NCBI GenBank assembly: GCA_030427245.1
Contig: JAUHXA010000015.1
Span: 43,535-107,534, forward strand
Direction of reading: 5' to 3'
Source of the DNA: Bacteroidia bacterium
GTDB lineage: Bacteria > Bacteroidota > Bacteroidia > Chitinophagales > UBA2359
DNA length: 64,000 bases
Positions 33,560 through 43,360 of the stretch are shown here, one piece after another. Made by a program: the position numbers and the translations under genes. The notes under the pieces were generated by a model, which made no database searches, was not told the origin of the DNA, and saw only the letters and a program-made list of their open reading frames with translations. The first letter of the stretch is position 1. Each line of letters starts with the position of its first letter.

Positions 33560-36268
33560 CTAAAAGTACAATTTCAAACCTGCGTTCCAAGTACGACCGA
33601 ATCCAAACCATCCGCCTGTATCATTGATTAATTTGTCAGTTGAATCACCTGCACGGTATCTGTCTTGTGCTTCGGCAATGTACTCAGTATCAAACAAGTT
33701 GTTGATGTTCACATTGGCTCTTGCGTCCAAACCTGCAAATTTGAATTTCCAAGTCATACCTGCATCTACCAAACCATAAGAGGGCAACTCCAATGCTTGA
33801 ATACCTGCAAGAGCAGAATCGTCACGGTCAGCAGGATCGTAGCTTGCATACAAGTTGTCGAAGTAGAACCATTGAGCAGTTAAAGCCAATCCATTGCCAA
33901 GGTCAATATCCGTTCCTACCCCCAAAGTAGTTTGAGCAGAACCTCCCACTTTCAAACCGTCAATGTAGTAAGTTGCATCACCCAATACATTTTGAGCTTC
34001 GTCCGTAATTGTGCCTGTAGGATTGTTTTTCCATTCCCAGTTGTTGATTCCTGCAAAACCAGTCAATTTGACATTTGAAGAAACACGAGCATTGAAGTCC
34101 AATTCTACTCCACTGTGATTAGCGTCCACACCCAAAAGACTTGCAAAGTAGATTTGACCGCTCGCATCTCTACTTGAAAGCGATTCTGTTTTGTCGCTCC
34201 AATCTGTGTAGTAAGCATTTAAATTTGCTGCAAAACCAGTAGCACGAAGACCATATCCCAATTCAAATGCTACAACTTTTTCGTTTACTGCGTCCGAATT
34301 TGGTTCGTCGTTATTGAAGGTAGGGAACAATGCATCGAAGTAAGGCGCACGAGAAATATAACCAGCATTTACAAATACATTGTGTTGTTCGTTAATGTTG
34401 TAGTTTGCTCCAATCTTTGCATTTCCACCTGAGAAGTTCAACCAATCTGTTGTTTGATTGCTTGGTAATTCGCTGAAGAAATCATGTCTTCTCATTTGAG
34501 TAGCATTGTAAGCACCTGAAAGGAAGGCAGATAAAGGACCTTTTGAGTATTCCAATTGAGCAAAAAGTCCATACCAGTTGATGTTTTCATCGTTGTAGTA
34601 GTCAATTTTTTGATCATCAGGAACAGCACCAAACAATTTAGAAGCATCATTAGTTGGACGGATTAAGTTACCCAATTCACCATCATCTCTAACACCATCT
34701 GCATTGAAATCCACCCAATCAGCCATGTCATTTACGTTGTCATCATCAAACCAGAAATCTCCACCCAACAAATCAATTGTTTTACGGTAGTGACTACCGG
34801 TGTAGAAACGGAAATCTATTCCACCTGTCAAAGTCAAATTGTCAGATAAATCGTGAGACAGGTTGGACAACAAACCATACCATTCGTGTTCATTCATAGA
34901 AGCACGTTTGATCATACCTCCATCTGTATTAGAAATAATTCTACCTGTACCAGAGTTGCCATTAGCCATTTCATAAGCATAATCAGGAAAATCCTCCAAG
35001 CCAATTTCATTGCTCAAACCTTGGTTCCATCTTGCGATTTGGTCAAAGTTTTGGTGTCCATATTGGTCATGTTGAATCAAAAACTCTCTTGCCGTACCAA
35101 TGTCTCCTGTTCCGCCACCACGACCAACAGAACCGTAAAGTGCTGTAATTAAGTTGGTTTTTTCGCTGATGTCCCAAATGTGGTTCAAAGAAGCTTGCGG
35201 TTTGTGGTAGAAGTTATCTCGAATCAAAAACTCTTGTCCTTGGTAGTAGCCAAAATCATCGTTCCATTTGGTACCATAAACATCTCTTTGGTCATCAATT
35301 GGGTGGAAGAAATCACGCTGCCCATGACGCTGAGGTGCTCCAAATACAGTAAACAACAACTGTTGTTTTGTGCCGATTTCTTTGGCAACAGAAACAAAGT
35401 AACTCCAAGCATCAATGTAGTTTCCTTCAATGTAACCATCACCCGTAGTACGAGAACCAGAGAAAGTAAAAGCCCAACCATCTTCAGTGCGACCTGTAGA
35501 AAGCGTTACACCTGTTTTTTGGTAGCCATCATTACCAATAGCAGATGAAACACTACCGCCTTTTTCTTGGTCAGTCGTTTTGGTGATGATATTGATGGTA
35601 CCACCTACAGAAGAAACGGCCATTCTCGAAGCCCCCAATCCACGCTGAATTTGAATAGTACGGGTTACATCACCCAATCCTGCCCAGTTAGACCAGTATA
35701 CTCTGTTGTCTTCCATACCAGATACAGAAAGACCATTGATCAATAAAGCCACGTTTTCTTGTGAAAAACCACGAACATTGATACGAGCATCTCCAAAACC
35801 ACCACCTTGTTTGGTGGTGTAAATAGATGGGGTAGATTTCAAAATCTCAGGAAATTCTTGATTTCCCAATTTTGTTTCGATTTGTTCGGCTTTGATGGTA
35901 GAAACAGCCACAGGCGTTTTTCTATCCACTGCAACAGAAGCAATTACATTTACCGCAGCCAAGCCAATAGCACTTGAAGCCAATTCTACAGTACCTAAGT
36001 CGGCTTTTCCGCCGCTCACAGAGACTTGCATTTCTTGCTCGGTATAACCTATATAGGTTAACACTAAATCATGGCTTCCATCAGAAAGACCTTTTAAGGA
36101 AAATTTACCATCAAAATTGGTAACTGTTCCTTGCGTTGTACCTTTTACTAGAACCGTAGCTCCAACCAAAGGTTCGCCAGTTTCGCTGTCTGTAATCGTA
36201 CCACTTACTTGTGCAAAAGCACTGGCACTGATCAGAAGCGATAATAACAAAGCGTAAAAATTTCGCAT
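33560..36268 (-). CDS. TonB-dependent receptor with carboxypeptidase-like regulatory domain
   Basis: The 902-residue protein has a signal peptide (about 1-19, ending AFAQ), a CarboxypepD_reg-like domain (about 20-100; GTITDSETGEPLVGATVLVKGT), a plug (about 115-225; NVRGFSQENVALLINGLSVSG, MAVSSVGGTINIITK) and a long barrel ending in LYF. Loops contain RxDGxxDxGE-type acidic stretches (VDFNADGVRDDGELG, about 520) that may bind calcium. No SusD-like or DUF4249 partner is adjacent, so it is an orphan receptor; siderophore, cobalamin, metal or peptide substrates cannot be separated from sequence alone. Proximity to the MbnP-like lipoprotein allows, but does not prove, a metal link. Confidence 0.93.
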   Translation of the reverse strand: MRNFYALLLSLLISASAFAQVSGTITDSETGEPLVGATVLVKGTTQGTVTNFDGKFSLKGLSDGSHDLVLTYIGYTEQEMQVSVSGGKADLGTVELASSAIGLAAVNVIASVAVDRKTPVAVSTIKAEQIETKLGNQEFPEILKSTPSIYTTKQGGGFGDARINVRGFSQENVALLINGLSVSGMEDNRVYWSNWAGLGDVTRTIQIQRGLGASRMAVSSVGGTINIITKTTDQEKGGSVSSAIGNDGYQKTGVTLSTGRTEDGWAFTFSGSRTTGDGYIEGNYIDAWSYFVSVAKEIGTKQQLLFTVFGAPQRHGQRDFFHPIDDQRDVYGTKWNDDFGYYQGQEFLIRDNFYHKPQASLNHIWDISEKTNLITALYGSVGRGGGTGDIGTAREFLIQHDQYGHQNFDQIARWNQGLSNEIGLEDFPDYAYEMANGNSGTGRIISNTDGGMIKRASMNEHEWYGLLSNLSHDLSDNLTLTGGIDFRFYTGSHYRKTIDLLGGDFWFDDDNVNDMADWVDFNADGVRDDGELGNLIRPTNDASKLFGAVPDDQKIDYYNDENINWYGLFAQLEYSKGPLSAFLSGAYNATQMRRHDFFSELPSNQTTDWLNFSGGNAKIGANYNINEQHNVFVNAGYISRAPYFDALFPTFNNDEPNSDAVNEKVVAFELGYGLRATGFAANLNAYYTDWSDKTESLSSRDASGQIYFASLLGVDANHSGVELDFNARVSSNVKLTGFAGINNWEWKNNPTGTITDEAQNVLGDATYYIDGLKVGGSAQTTLGVGTDIDLGNGLALTAQWFYFDNLYASYDPADRDDSALAGIQALELPSYGLVDAGMTWKFKFAGLDARANVNINNLFDTEYIAEAQDRYRAGDSTDKLINDTGGWFGFGRTWNAGLKLYF

Positions 36269-36759
36269 AGTTCAGATAATTTTTAATTAAAAAAGAATAT
36301 GATGAAAATATGTAAACTTGTTAAAGTGTTGATTGCTAATCCATTCTAAATCAGGCACAAAATTAAGCAATTGAGTAAACAAAGCGGTTTCCTAATAGAG
36401 TTCTCTGCGTTAAGAAAAGGTTAAGAAAATTAAAAAAAAGGCAAGTTAGCTGACTATTTTGGGCTTACAAATTTTAAAATATTTTAAGTAGTGCCGTTAA
36501 AATAAGTTAAAGCCCTCAAAATTTAGAATAAATCTTAAACGAATTTTGTTTATAAAAATCGAAAGGAAAACATACTTCTTTTCCTCAACCAATCCTGCTT
36601 TTTTCACGTTGTATTTACAATAAAGAGGGAAAATAATTACAGAGGGTTGTTTGAAGTACTTGTTTTTTCAAAACATTCACATAAAAAATTAAAAATCAAG
36701 CTTATCAGCTTTATTAGATATAATTTAAACATCAATAAATAAATAAAAAATCAAATTTT
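36269..36759. other. Long AT-rich divergent promoter region
   Basis: There is no ORF in this 491-bp spacer between the divergent TonB receptor and HtrA genes. It is strikingly AT-rich and must hold two promoters. On the minus strand TAATTTTG at 36365-36358 fits TAnnTTTG, 90 bp before the receptor start. For the htrA side only the weaker TATAATTT near 36719 is seen. Confidence 0.6.
36358..36365 (-). promoter_or_regulatory. Promoter -10 element (TAATTTTG) of the TonB receptor gene
   Basis: TAATTTTG on the minus strand matches TAnnTTTG. A TTTG lies 14 bp further upstream, closer than the usual -33 spacing, so only the -10 assignment is proposed. Confidence 0.45.
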
Positions 36760-38307
36760 ATGAAACGTACCTTTCAGTTAGTATTGGCAGCAGTATTAGG
36801 CAGTGTGATTACGATAACTGCCTTTCAAATGACAGGTTTGAATCAAAAAACAGTCATTTTTCAAGATGCAGATGGAAAAACTTCTCCTGCTGCTTTGAGC
36901 AATTATGATCCAACAGCAACAACTCCGAACAATTCAGTTTCAGCACTGGACAGTAGGTTTGGACCTGCTGACTTTACCTATGCGGCAGAAAAAACAACTC
37001 CTGCCGTTGTTCACATCAAATCTACTCAACGAGCAAGAACTGTCAGGGGTAATGGTGGACAAGACATGAATCCTTTCAAAGATTTCTTTGGAGATGGTTT
37101 CGATGAGTTCTTTTTTGGCCCTAATGGCGGTAGAGGCGGACAACCTCAACCGAGAGTTGGAACGGGTTCGGGGGTGATTATCACTAAGGATGGATACATT
37201 GTCACCAACAATCACGTCATTGAAGGAGCAGACGAAATTGAAGTGACGCTTCACGATAATCACAAATATATTGCAGAATTGGTCGGAACAGACCCTTCTA
37301 CAGATATTGCTTTATTGAAGGTAGAAGGAAGCGGTTTACCTGTATTGGAATTGGCTAATTCGGATGATGCGAAGGTAGGCGAATGGGTATTGGCAGTTGG
37401 CAACCCCTTCAATTTGTCTTCAACGGTTACAGCAGGTATTGTGAGTGCAAAAGGTCGAAGTATCAATATTTTGCGGGAAAAATCGAAAACCCCGATTGAG
37501 TCTTTCATCCAAACGGATGCGGCTGTGAATCCCGGCAATAGTGGAGGCGCATTGGTGAATGCAGAAGGAAAACTATTGGGTATCAATACAGCAATTGCTA
37601 CTCCAACAGGCACTTATGCAGGCTATTCTTTTGCAGTACCTGTCAATATTGTTCACAAAGTAGTGGATGACCTCAGAGAACATGGCGTAGTTCAACGTGG
37701 ATTTTTGGGAATTATCATTCGTGATTTGGATGGTACTTTGGCCAAAGAATTGGGCTTGAACCTTACTCAAGGAGTGTATGTAGATAGCTTGGCCGCTGAT
37801 GGTTCTGCAATTTCGGCGGGTATCAAAAAAGGCGATGTGGTAGTGAAAATAGATGGAGGTACAGTTAATTCTGTTCCCGAATTACAGGAAATGGTCGGTC
37901 GTCACCGCCCTGGCGATGTGGTGAATATCACCGTATCTCGAAATGGTAGAGAAAAAACGATTCCTGTTACGCTTAAAAACAGAGAAGGCAACACCAAAGT
38001 GGTTACAAAAGAAAGTACTGCTGTTTTGGAGAAATTGGGAGTAGAATTAGAAGAATTGAATTCAGACGATTTGTCTAAGTTAGGGATTTCAAGCGGAATT
38101 CGCGTGAGAGATTTGGACAATGGTATTCTCCGCAAACTCACCGATATTCGTGAGGGCTTTGTGATTACGGAAGTAAATCAACAACCTGTTGGCTCTGTCA
38201 AGCAGTTCCAAAAAATGATTGAGAATACAAGGGAAGGAGAATTGATTACTATTGGTGGCGTATATAATGGCAGTAAGAGTGTGTATTACTACACTTTTCA
38301 AATGTAG
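36760..38307 (+). CDS. DegP/HtrA-type periplasmic serine protease with two PDZ domains
   Basis: The 515-residue protein has an N-terminal signal or anchor segment (about 5-24), a Gly-rich LA loop (about 95-130) and a trypsin-like domain with the full triad: His152 (TNNHVIEGADE), Asp182 (STDIALLKV) and Ser261 (NPGNSGGALVN). Two PDZ domains follow (about 310-405 and 415-510). DegP/DegQ proteases degrade or refold misfolded envelope proteins in the periplasm, useful here given the many large exported proteins. The protein is slightly longer than Escherichia coli DegP. It is monocistronic, with a clear terminator. Confidence 0.95.
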   Translation: MKRTFQLVLAAVLGSVITITAFQMTGLNQKTVIFQDADGKTSPAALSNYDPTATTPNNSVSALDSRFGPADFTYAAEKTTPAVVHIKSTQRARTVRGNGGQDMNPFKDFFGDGFDEFFFGPNGGRGGQPQPRVGTGSGVIITKDGYIVTNNHVIEGADEIEVTLHDNHKYIAELVGTDPSTDIALLKVEGSGLPVLELANSDDAKVGEWVLAVGNPFNLSSTVTAGIVSAKGRSINILREKSKTPIESFIQTDAAVNPGNSGGALVNAEGKLLGINTAIATPTGTYAGYSFAVPVNIVHKVVDDLREHGVVQRGFLGIIIRDLDGTLAKELGLNLTQGVYVDSLAADGSAISAGIKKGDVVVKIDGGTVNSVPELQEMVGRHRPGDVVNITVSRNGREKTIPVTLKNREGNTKVVTKESTAVLEKLGVELEELNSDDLSKLGISSGIRVRDLDNGILRKLTDIREGFVITEVNQQPVGSVKQFQKMIENTREGELITIGGVYNGSKSVYYYTFQM

Positions 38308-38334
38308 TCAGTCAATTTAAAAACATGCAAAACA

Positions 38335-38368
38335 AAAAAGCCGAACATCGTGAGATATTCGGCTTTTT
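38335..38368 (+). terminator. Rho-independent terminator of the htrA gene
   Basis: AAAAAGCCGAA and TTCGGCTTTTT form an 11-bp perfect outer stem ending in T5, 27 bp after the stop codon. Confidence 0.92.
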
Positions 38369-38479
38369 ACTTTCTAATATGAGGCTTTAAAAATTTTCGC
38401 TTAGTTTTAAGGGTTGTTGTATAAAATAATGTTATTGTTTACTTTCACATAGAGAACACAAGAACTTCAAAAAGGTAAC

Positions 38480-39673
38480 ATGCAAAGCAACAAAAAAAAC
38501 AAAGTTTTGGCGAAAATGGCGGAATTACTGGAAACCAACCGAGCTGCTATTATCAAAGCCAACAAAGAAGATATCACCAGCTATAAGGGTACAGATCAAT
38601 CTATGTACGACCGTTTGATAGTGAATGATAAAAAGGTGGATGGGATGATTCGGTCTGTGTTGGAAGTGATGGAAAAAGACGACCCCGTTGGACTACTACT
38701 TTCTGAATATCATCACAATAACGGATTACAAATTCAAAACAAAACCTCTCCATTTGGCACTATTTTGATTATTTATGAATCACGTCCCGATGTGAGTATT
38801 GAAGCCGCAGCATTGGCTTTCAAAGCAGGAAACAGGATCCTATTGAAGGGAGGAAAGGAGGCGATTCGGTCAAATTTGAAGCTGGTCGAAATTTGGCATC
38901 AGGCTTTGGAAGAAAATAATTTATCGAAAGATTGGGTAAAATACCTTCAATTTAGTAGAACGGAAACCCAAGCATTTTTGAAACAACCGACCGAACCTGT
39001 AGACTTGATTGTACCGAGAGGTGGAGAAGCTCTGATTCAGTATGTCAAGACTCATTCTACTGCGCCCGTTTTGGTCAGTGGGCGAGGCAACAATTTTTTG
39101 TATGTTCACAAGGATGCAGATTTTGCCAAAACACTACAAGTGGTTCTCAATGCCAAAACTGCTAAAATAAGTGCTTGCAATGCTTTGGATAAAGTATTGG
39201 TGAACATCAACTTACCAGGCTTCAAATCAATCGTACAACAATTCGTAGCTACTTTATTGCAGCACAAAGTAGCGGTAACAGTCGACCAAAAACTACATGA
39301 TGTATTGGATGCTGCAACCGTTTCGCTCATCGAAGACGATGCTATTTGGGCAGAAGAGTTTTTGGCAATGAAAATTGTATTGGGTGCTGTGGATTCGATG
39401 GAAATGGCAATGGACAAAATCAATCACTATTCCGGCAAACATTCGGTGGTGATTATGACCGAAAATAAAGAAACCGCTCTTCAATTTATGGACAACATTG
39501 ACGCAGCAGCAGTTTACCACAATGCTTCAACACGATTCACCGACGGCGGACAGTTTGGAATGGGGGCAGAACTTGCAATTAGTACCGACAAACTACATCA
39601 CCGAGGTCCATTAGGGCTTTCACAGCTGGTAACGAATAAATGGTATGTGTTTGGGGATGGACAAATACGATAA
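38480..39673 (+). CDS. proA: Glutamate-5-semialdehyde dehydrogenase
   Basis: The 397-residue enzyme of proline synthesis reduces glutamyl-5-phosphate with NADPH. Family motifs are FGTILIIYESRPDVSIEAAALAFKAGN (about 92-118), ILLKGGKEA, LIVPRGGEALI and the catalytic cysteine in KISACNALDKVL (Cys233), then ASTRFTDGGQFGMGAELAIST. The protein is about 20 residues shorter than usual at the N-terminus, and the strand normally reading VIGHxDGxCHxYVD is replaced by VLVSGRGNNFLYVHKDAD, so this is a divergent Bacteroidota-type ProA. No proB or proC is adjacent. It could start slightly upstream only by using a non-ATG codon. Confidence 0.9.
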   Translation: MQSNKKNKVLAKMAELLETNRAAIIKANKEDITSYKGTDQSMYDRLIVNDKKVDGMIRSVLEVMEKDDPVGLLLSEYHHNNGLQIQNKTSPFGTILIIYESRPDVSIEAAALAFKAGNRILLKGGKEAIRSNLKLVEIWHQALEENNLSKDWVKYLQFSRTETQAFLKQPTEPVDLIVPRGGEALIQYVKTHSTAPVLVSGRGNNFLYVHKDADFAKTLQVVLNAKTAKISACNALDKVLVNINLPGFKSIVQQFVATLLQHKVAVTVDQKLHDVLDAATVSLIEDDAIWAEEFLAMKIVLGAVDSMEMAMDKINHYSGKHSVVIMTENKETALQFMDNIDAAAVYHNASTRFTDGGQFGMGAELAISTDKLHHRGPLGLSQLVTNKWYVFGDGQIR

Positions 39674-39819
39674 TTTTGGTTTCTGTGGATACTTGATGGA
39701 TGCTATAGATCCTTAGTGGTTTCTGTGGATGTTTGGTGGGTGCTTTGGTTATTATTTAATTACGCAATATAAAAACCTCTACACCTCTCTATCTCAGCGT
39801 TTGGTCTCCAAAATCAAGC

Positions 39820-39837
39820 GAGCAGTGAGCAGTGAGC
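39820..39837. repeat. Short heptanucleotide tandem repeat
   Basis: GAGCAGTGAGCAGTGAGC is 2.5 copies of a 7-bp unit in the spacer between the convergent proA and tsaD genes. The same spacer (39677-39743) has two copies of a GTTTCTGTGGAT...TTGRTGGRTGCT word that resembles the 29-bp unit at 44691. Confidence 0.7.
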
Positions 39838-39886
39838 AAAAAACCTCAACGTATCAGTACCTCTATACTCAAAAAAACCACAATCC

Positions 39887-40900
39887 TCAAATTCCAAATC
39901 TCGCTTTTGGCACTACGGACTGCTCTGCAAAATCACCTTCAAGATACTGGTAATGTGCAGTCATCGCAATCATGGCAGCATTGTCGGTACAATATTGAAA
40001 TTGAGGGATATAGGTGTTCCATCCCTTCTGCTTACCCAATTCCTCAAAACGTCTTCGCAGTTCAGAATTGGCAGATACCCCTCCTGCAATGGCGATTTCG
40101 GTAATCCGAAAATGTTTTGCAGCTTTTTCCAATTGTTTCAATAGAATGGTAACAATGGTGTATTGCACCGAAGCGCAAATATCGTTGAGATTTTCTTCAA
40201 TAAAATGCTCGTTTTCTGCCATTTCTCGCTGCAAAAAGTACAGAATGGAAGTCTTCAAACCGCTAAAACTGAAATTGAAGCCGCCCTTGGCTTTGGGTTG
40301 CGGAAACTTATAGGCTTTCGAATTTCCCTCTTTCGCATATTTATCAATCAATGGACCACCCGGATAAGGTAAGCCCATGATTTTGGCGGTTTTGTCAAAC
40401 GCCTCCCCTGCCGCATCGTCGAGTGTTTCGCCCACTACTTGCATATCCATTGGTGAGGCGACCCTTACAATTTGTGTATGCCCACCCGAAACAGTTAAGC
40501 ACAAAAAAGGAAAACTGGGTTTTGGGTCTTCGATAAAATGCGCCAAAACATGCGCTTGCATGTGATTGACCGTAATCATCGGAATCTTCAATCCCAAGGA
40601 TAAGCCTTTGGCGAAGGAAGTGCCGACCATCAATGAACCTATGAGGCCTGGCCCAAGCGTAAAAGCCACTGCATCCAAATCTTCTTTGGTAATTCCTGCT
40701 TTTTTTAATGCCTGTGCGACTACGGGAACAATGTGCTGCTGATGCGCTCTTGAAGCCAATTCGGGAACGACTCCACCCCATTCTTTGTGTACCTCTTGAT
40801 TGGCCACTATGTTGCTCAGCACTTTGCCGCCTTTGATGATTGCAGCCGAAGTATCGTCACAAGAAGACTCTATGGCGAGCAATGTCGGTAATTTGGTCAT
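39887..40900 (-). CDS. tsaD: tRNA N6-adenosine threonylcarbamoyltransferase
   Basis: The 337-residue protein is a complete TsaD (Kae1 family): AIESSCDDTSAAI at the N-terminus, the metal-binding HxxxH in NHMQAHVLAH (His113, His117), LCLTVSGGHTQIV, the DDAAGEAFDK motif and IAGGVSANSELR. With TsaB, TsaE and TsaC/YrdC it transfers the threonylcarbamoyl group to A37 of ANN-decoding tRNAs. tsaB is present at 53979, away from this gene. The gene is divergent from prc. Confidence 0.97.
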   Translation of the reverse strand: MTKLPTLLAIESSCDDTSAAIIKGGKVLSNIVANQEVHKEWGGVVPELASRAHQQHIVPVVAQALKKAGITKEDLDAVAFTLGPGLIGSLMVGTSFAKGLSLGLKIPMITVNHMQAHVLAHFIEDPKPSFPFLCLTVSGGHTQIVRVASPMDMQVVGETLDDAAGEAFDKTAKIMGLPYPGGPLIDKYAKEGNSKAYKFPQPKAKGGFNFSFSGLKTSILYFLQREMAENEHFIEENLNDICASVQYTIVTILLKQLEKAAKHFRITEIAIAGGVSANSELRRRFEELGKQKGWNTYIPQFQYCTDNAAMIAMTAHYQYLEGDFAEQSVVPKARFGI

Positions 40901-41107
40901 TATTTGATTGAACGATTTTAAAGAATAAATGTCTATAAATTAAGTTAAATTTCAAAACAGAACTCAACAACCTTGTGTTAAGCCTTAGAATAAGCCCTCG
41001 TTAGAAATGCAACATACACATTTTAGCATTATTTTGCGAAAAACGGCATAGTTTATGCGCCTTTGTCAATTACCTATCTCCATATACACACAACAACCAA
41101 TAATAAA

Positions 41108-43243
41108 ATGAAGTTGATCCAACAGTATTTTCTCCTCCTCCTTGTTTTTTTATTACTTCCAAGTTTTGAAATCCCCAATCACGAAGACGAACAAGCGAAA
41201 AAAGATGTCTTGATGGAATTGGTGATGAAGAACGTAAAACGCAAGCATTACCATGCTGCTGCTATTGACGATGATTTTTCCAAAAAAGTATTTGCAAAAT
41301 ACCTCGAAAAACTGGATAAAAATAAGCGATTGTTTTTGGAAAGTGATGTCCAAACGTTGAAGCGTTTTGAAGAACAATTGGATGATGAAATTGCCCAAAA
41401 TGAACGAGCTTTTTTTGAGCTTTCTGTGATGGTTTTGCAAAAGCGATTGGAGACCGTAGAAGAGGTGATAAACAACACATTGGCTTCTCCTTTTGATTTT
41501 GAAAAAGAGGAATTCATTGAAGTGGATAGTGATAAAAGAATTTTTGCGAAGACGGAAAAAGAATGGAGGGAAAACTGGCGAAAATACCTCAAATATGAAA
41601 CCTTGAAGCAATTGACTCAGTTGTTGGACGATCAAGAAGAATCCCTTGAAGCGGGAAATTTGACGGTAGTAGAAAAAAGCGTTGCGACATTGGAGGAAGA
41701 AGCAAGAGCGAAAGTATTGAAGAAACAACAAAAATGGCACAAAAAAATCAATAAACGCACTTCTTTGCAGTGGTTTCACATTTACCTTCAATCTGTTACC
41801 AATGTTTTTGATCCACATACAGTATTTATGGCTCCCAAGTCTCGACAAAGTTTTGAGACGAGTTTGCGAGGAAGTTTGGAAGGAATCGGGGCAACCCTTA
41901 GAGAAAAAAACGGCAAGATTACCATTATGAGTTTGACCCCTGGCGGGCCTGCTGCCAAACAAGGACAGTTGCAGCCCGAAGATGCGATATTGAAAGTGGC
42001 GGAAAAAGGGGGTGAAAAAGTGGATATAGTGGGTATGGAAATGGGAGATGCCATCAAATTGATCAAAGGCTCGAAAGGAACAGAGGTGACCTTGACCGTC
42101 CAAAAACCCAATGGACAAACAATTGATATTTCAATCATTAGGGATACGGTGGTGCTGGACAAAGGAAGCGTGAGATTGGCTGTATTGCAGGGAGAAGAAG
42201 CGGCAAATCCTGTTGGATATTTGAAGTTGGAGAAATTTTATGTGGATTTTAAAAACAAAAATGGACGGAGTTGTGCGAAAGATGTAAAGGCAGCTTTGCA
42301 GAAAATAAATGACCAAAATCTGCACAAACTGATCATTGACCTACGTGGAAATGGCGGCGGCTCGCTTCAACAGGTAGTGGATATGGCGGGTTTGTTTATC
42401 GAAAAAGGGCCGATTGTTCAAATAAAAAATGCCAATGGACGAATTGGTTTGCACAACGATAAAGATCCTGCAATCCATTATACTGGTGACTTGGTGGTGC
42501 TGGTAGATGGTGGAAGTGCTTCTGCTTCAGAGATTTTTGCCGCAGCGATTCAGGACTATCACAGAGGTTTGATAGTAGGCAGTCAAGCTACTTTTGGTAA
42601 AGGCAGCGCACAGGTATTGTACCCCTTAGAGCCTTACCTCTCCGAAGAACAGTTAAACCTCAAACCTTTGGGTTCTATCAAAACGACGATTCAAAAATTT
42701 TACCGAATCAATGGTGGAACGACTCAAACACAAGGTTTGACTCCCGATATTGTATTGCCCGATGCCTATTCTTATATTGACGTGTATGGAGAACGTCAAA
42801 GAGACCATGTTTTGGCAGTTGACGAAGTAGATGCAGCGAACTTTGTGGCTTGGAATCACTCAGTACAAAATTTGGAGCAGCTTCATGTAGAAAGCGAAAA
42901 ACGATTGGCAAACAGCGAGTTATATTCAATGATGGATGCTTACCATCAATATTCGCAAGAACGCAAACAAAGCACCTACAAGCCTCTATCTTTGACCGCT
43001 TTTAGAACACAACAAACGGCCTATAAACTCCAAACGAAAAACTACAAAGACCGTCCTGAAGTGGAGGATTTTGAAGTGACTTCAATGGAGGTGGAAAAAG
43101 CAGATATCGCTGCCGATTCTCTTCTTCAAAAAAAGACCAACGATTTTCACAAACAATTGAAGAAGGATTTTTATCTCTACGAAACGCTTCAAATCATCAA
43201 CAGCCTTCAAACGGATTCGGGAGCGATGAGCGAGGAGGAATAG
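41108..43243 (+). CDS. prc: Tail-specific (C-terminal processing) protease, S41 family
   Basis: The 711-residue protein has a signal peptide (about 1-22), a helical N-terminal domain typical of Prc (about 25-220), a PDZ domain (about 235-320; GIGATLREKNGKITIMSLTPGGPAAKQG), the S41 peptidase core (LIIDLRGNGGGSLQQVVDMAGLF near 415) and a C-terminal DUF3340-like helical region. The catalytic Ser is in GGSASASEIF (Ser472) and the Lys in TFGKGSAQ (Lys498). Prc degrades or trims periplasmic proteins recognised by their C-terminus. The frame is open from 41063, but the ATG at 41108 fits the signal peptide. Confidence 0.95.
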   Translation: MKLIQQYFLLLLVFLLLPSFEIPNHEDEQAKKDVLMELVMKNVKRKHYHAAAIDDDFSKKVFAKYLEKLDKNKRLFLESDVQTLKRFEEQLDDEIAQNERAFFELSVMVLQKRLETVEEVINNTLASPFDFEKEEFIEVDSDKRIFAKTEKEWRENWRKYLKYETLKQLTQLLDDQEESLEAGNLTVVEKSVATLEEEARAKVLKKQQKWHKKINKRTSLQWFHIYLQSVTNVFDPHTVFMAPKSRQSFETSLRGSLEGIGATLREKNGKITIMSLTPGGPAAKQGQLQPEDAILKVAEKGGEKVDIVGMEMGDAIKLIKGSKGTEVTLTVQKPNGQTIDISIIRDTVVLDKGSVRLAVLQGEEAANPVGYLKLEKFYVDFKNKNGRSCAKDVKAALQKINDQNLHKLIIDLRGNGGGSLQQVVDMAGLFIEKGPIVQIKNANGRIGLHNDKDPAIHYTGDLVVLVDGGSASASEIFAAAIQDYHRGLIVGSQATFGKGSAQVLYPLEPYLSEEQLNLKPLGSIKTTIQKFYRINGGTTQTQGLTPDIVLPDAYSYIDVYGERQRDHVLAVDEVDAANFVAWNHSVQNLEQLHVESEKRLANSELYSMMDAYHQYSQERKQSTYKPLSLTAFRTQQTAYKLQTKNYKDRPEVEDFEVTSMEVEKADIAADSLLQKKTNDFHKQLKKDFYLYETLQIINSLQTDSGAMSEEE

Positions 43244-43250
43244 GAAAATT

Positions 43251-43345
43251 CAAACGCAAATTCAAAGTTCAAATTCAATAAATCTGCTTATTTTTGGAAT
43301 TTTCTATTGATTCAAAATAACTTGAGTTTGCATTTTGAATTTGAG
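43251..43345. repeat. Inverted pair of TTTGAA/TTGCAT-type repeats
   Basis: CAAACGCAAATTCAAAGTTC at 43251 and the words GAGTTTGCATTTTGAATTTG at 43324 are degenerate inverted copies. The minus-strand reading of the first matches TTTGAACTTTGAGTTTGCAT at 47349. It is a small dispersed intergenic repeat. Confidence 0.5.
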
Positions 43346-43360
43346 TTTTAAAAGCAAAGT

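Noticed and set aside
33560..36268. SusC-type polysaccharide utilisation locus
   Set aside because: There is no SusD-like gene or glycoside hydrolase beside the receptor.
41153..42118. A 321-residue open frame on the minus strand
   Set aside because: It is wholly antisense to the Prc protease gene and is Phe/His-rich in the manner of shadow frames.
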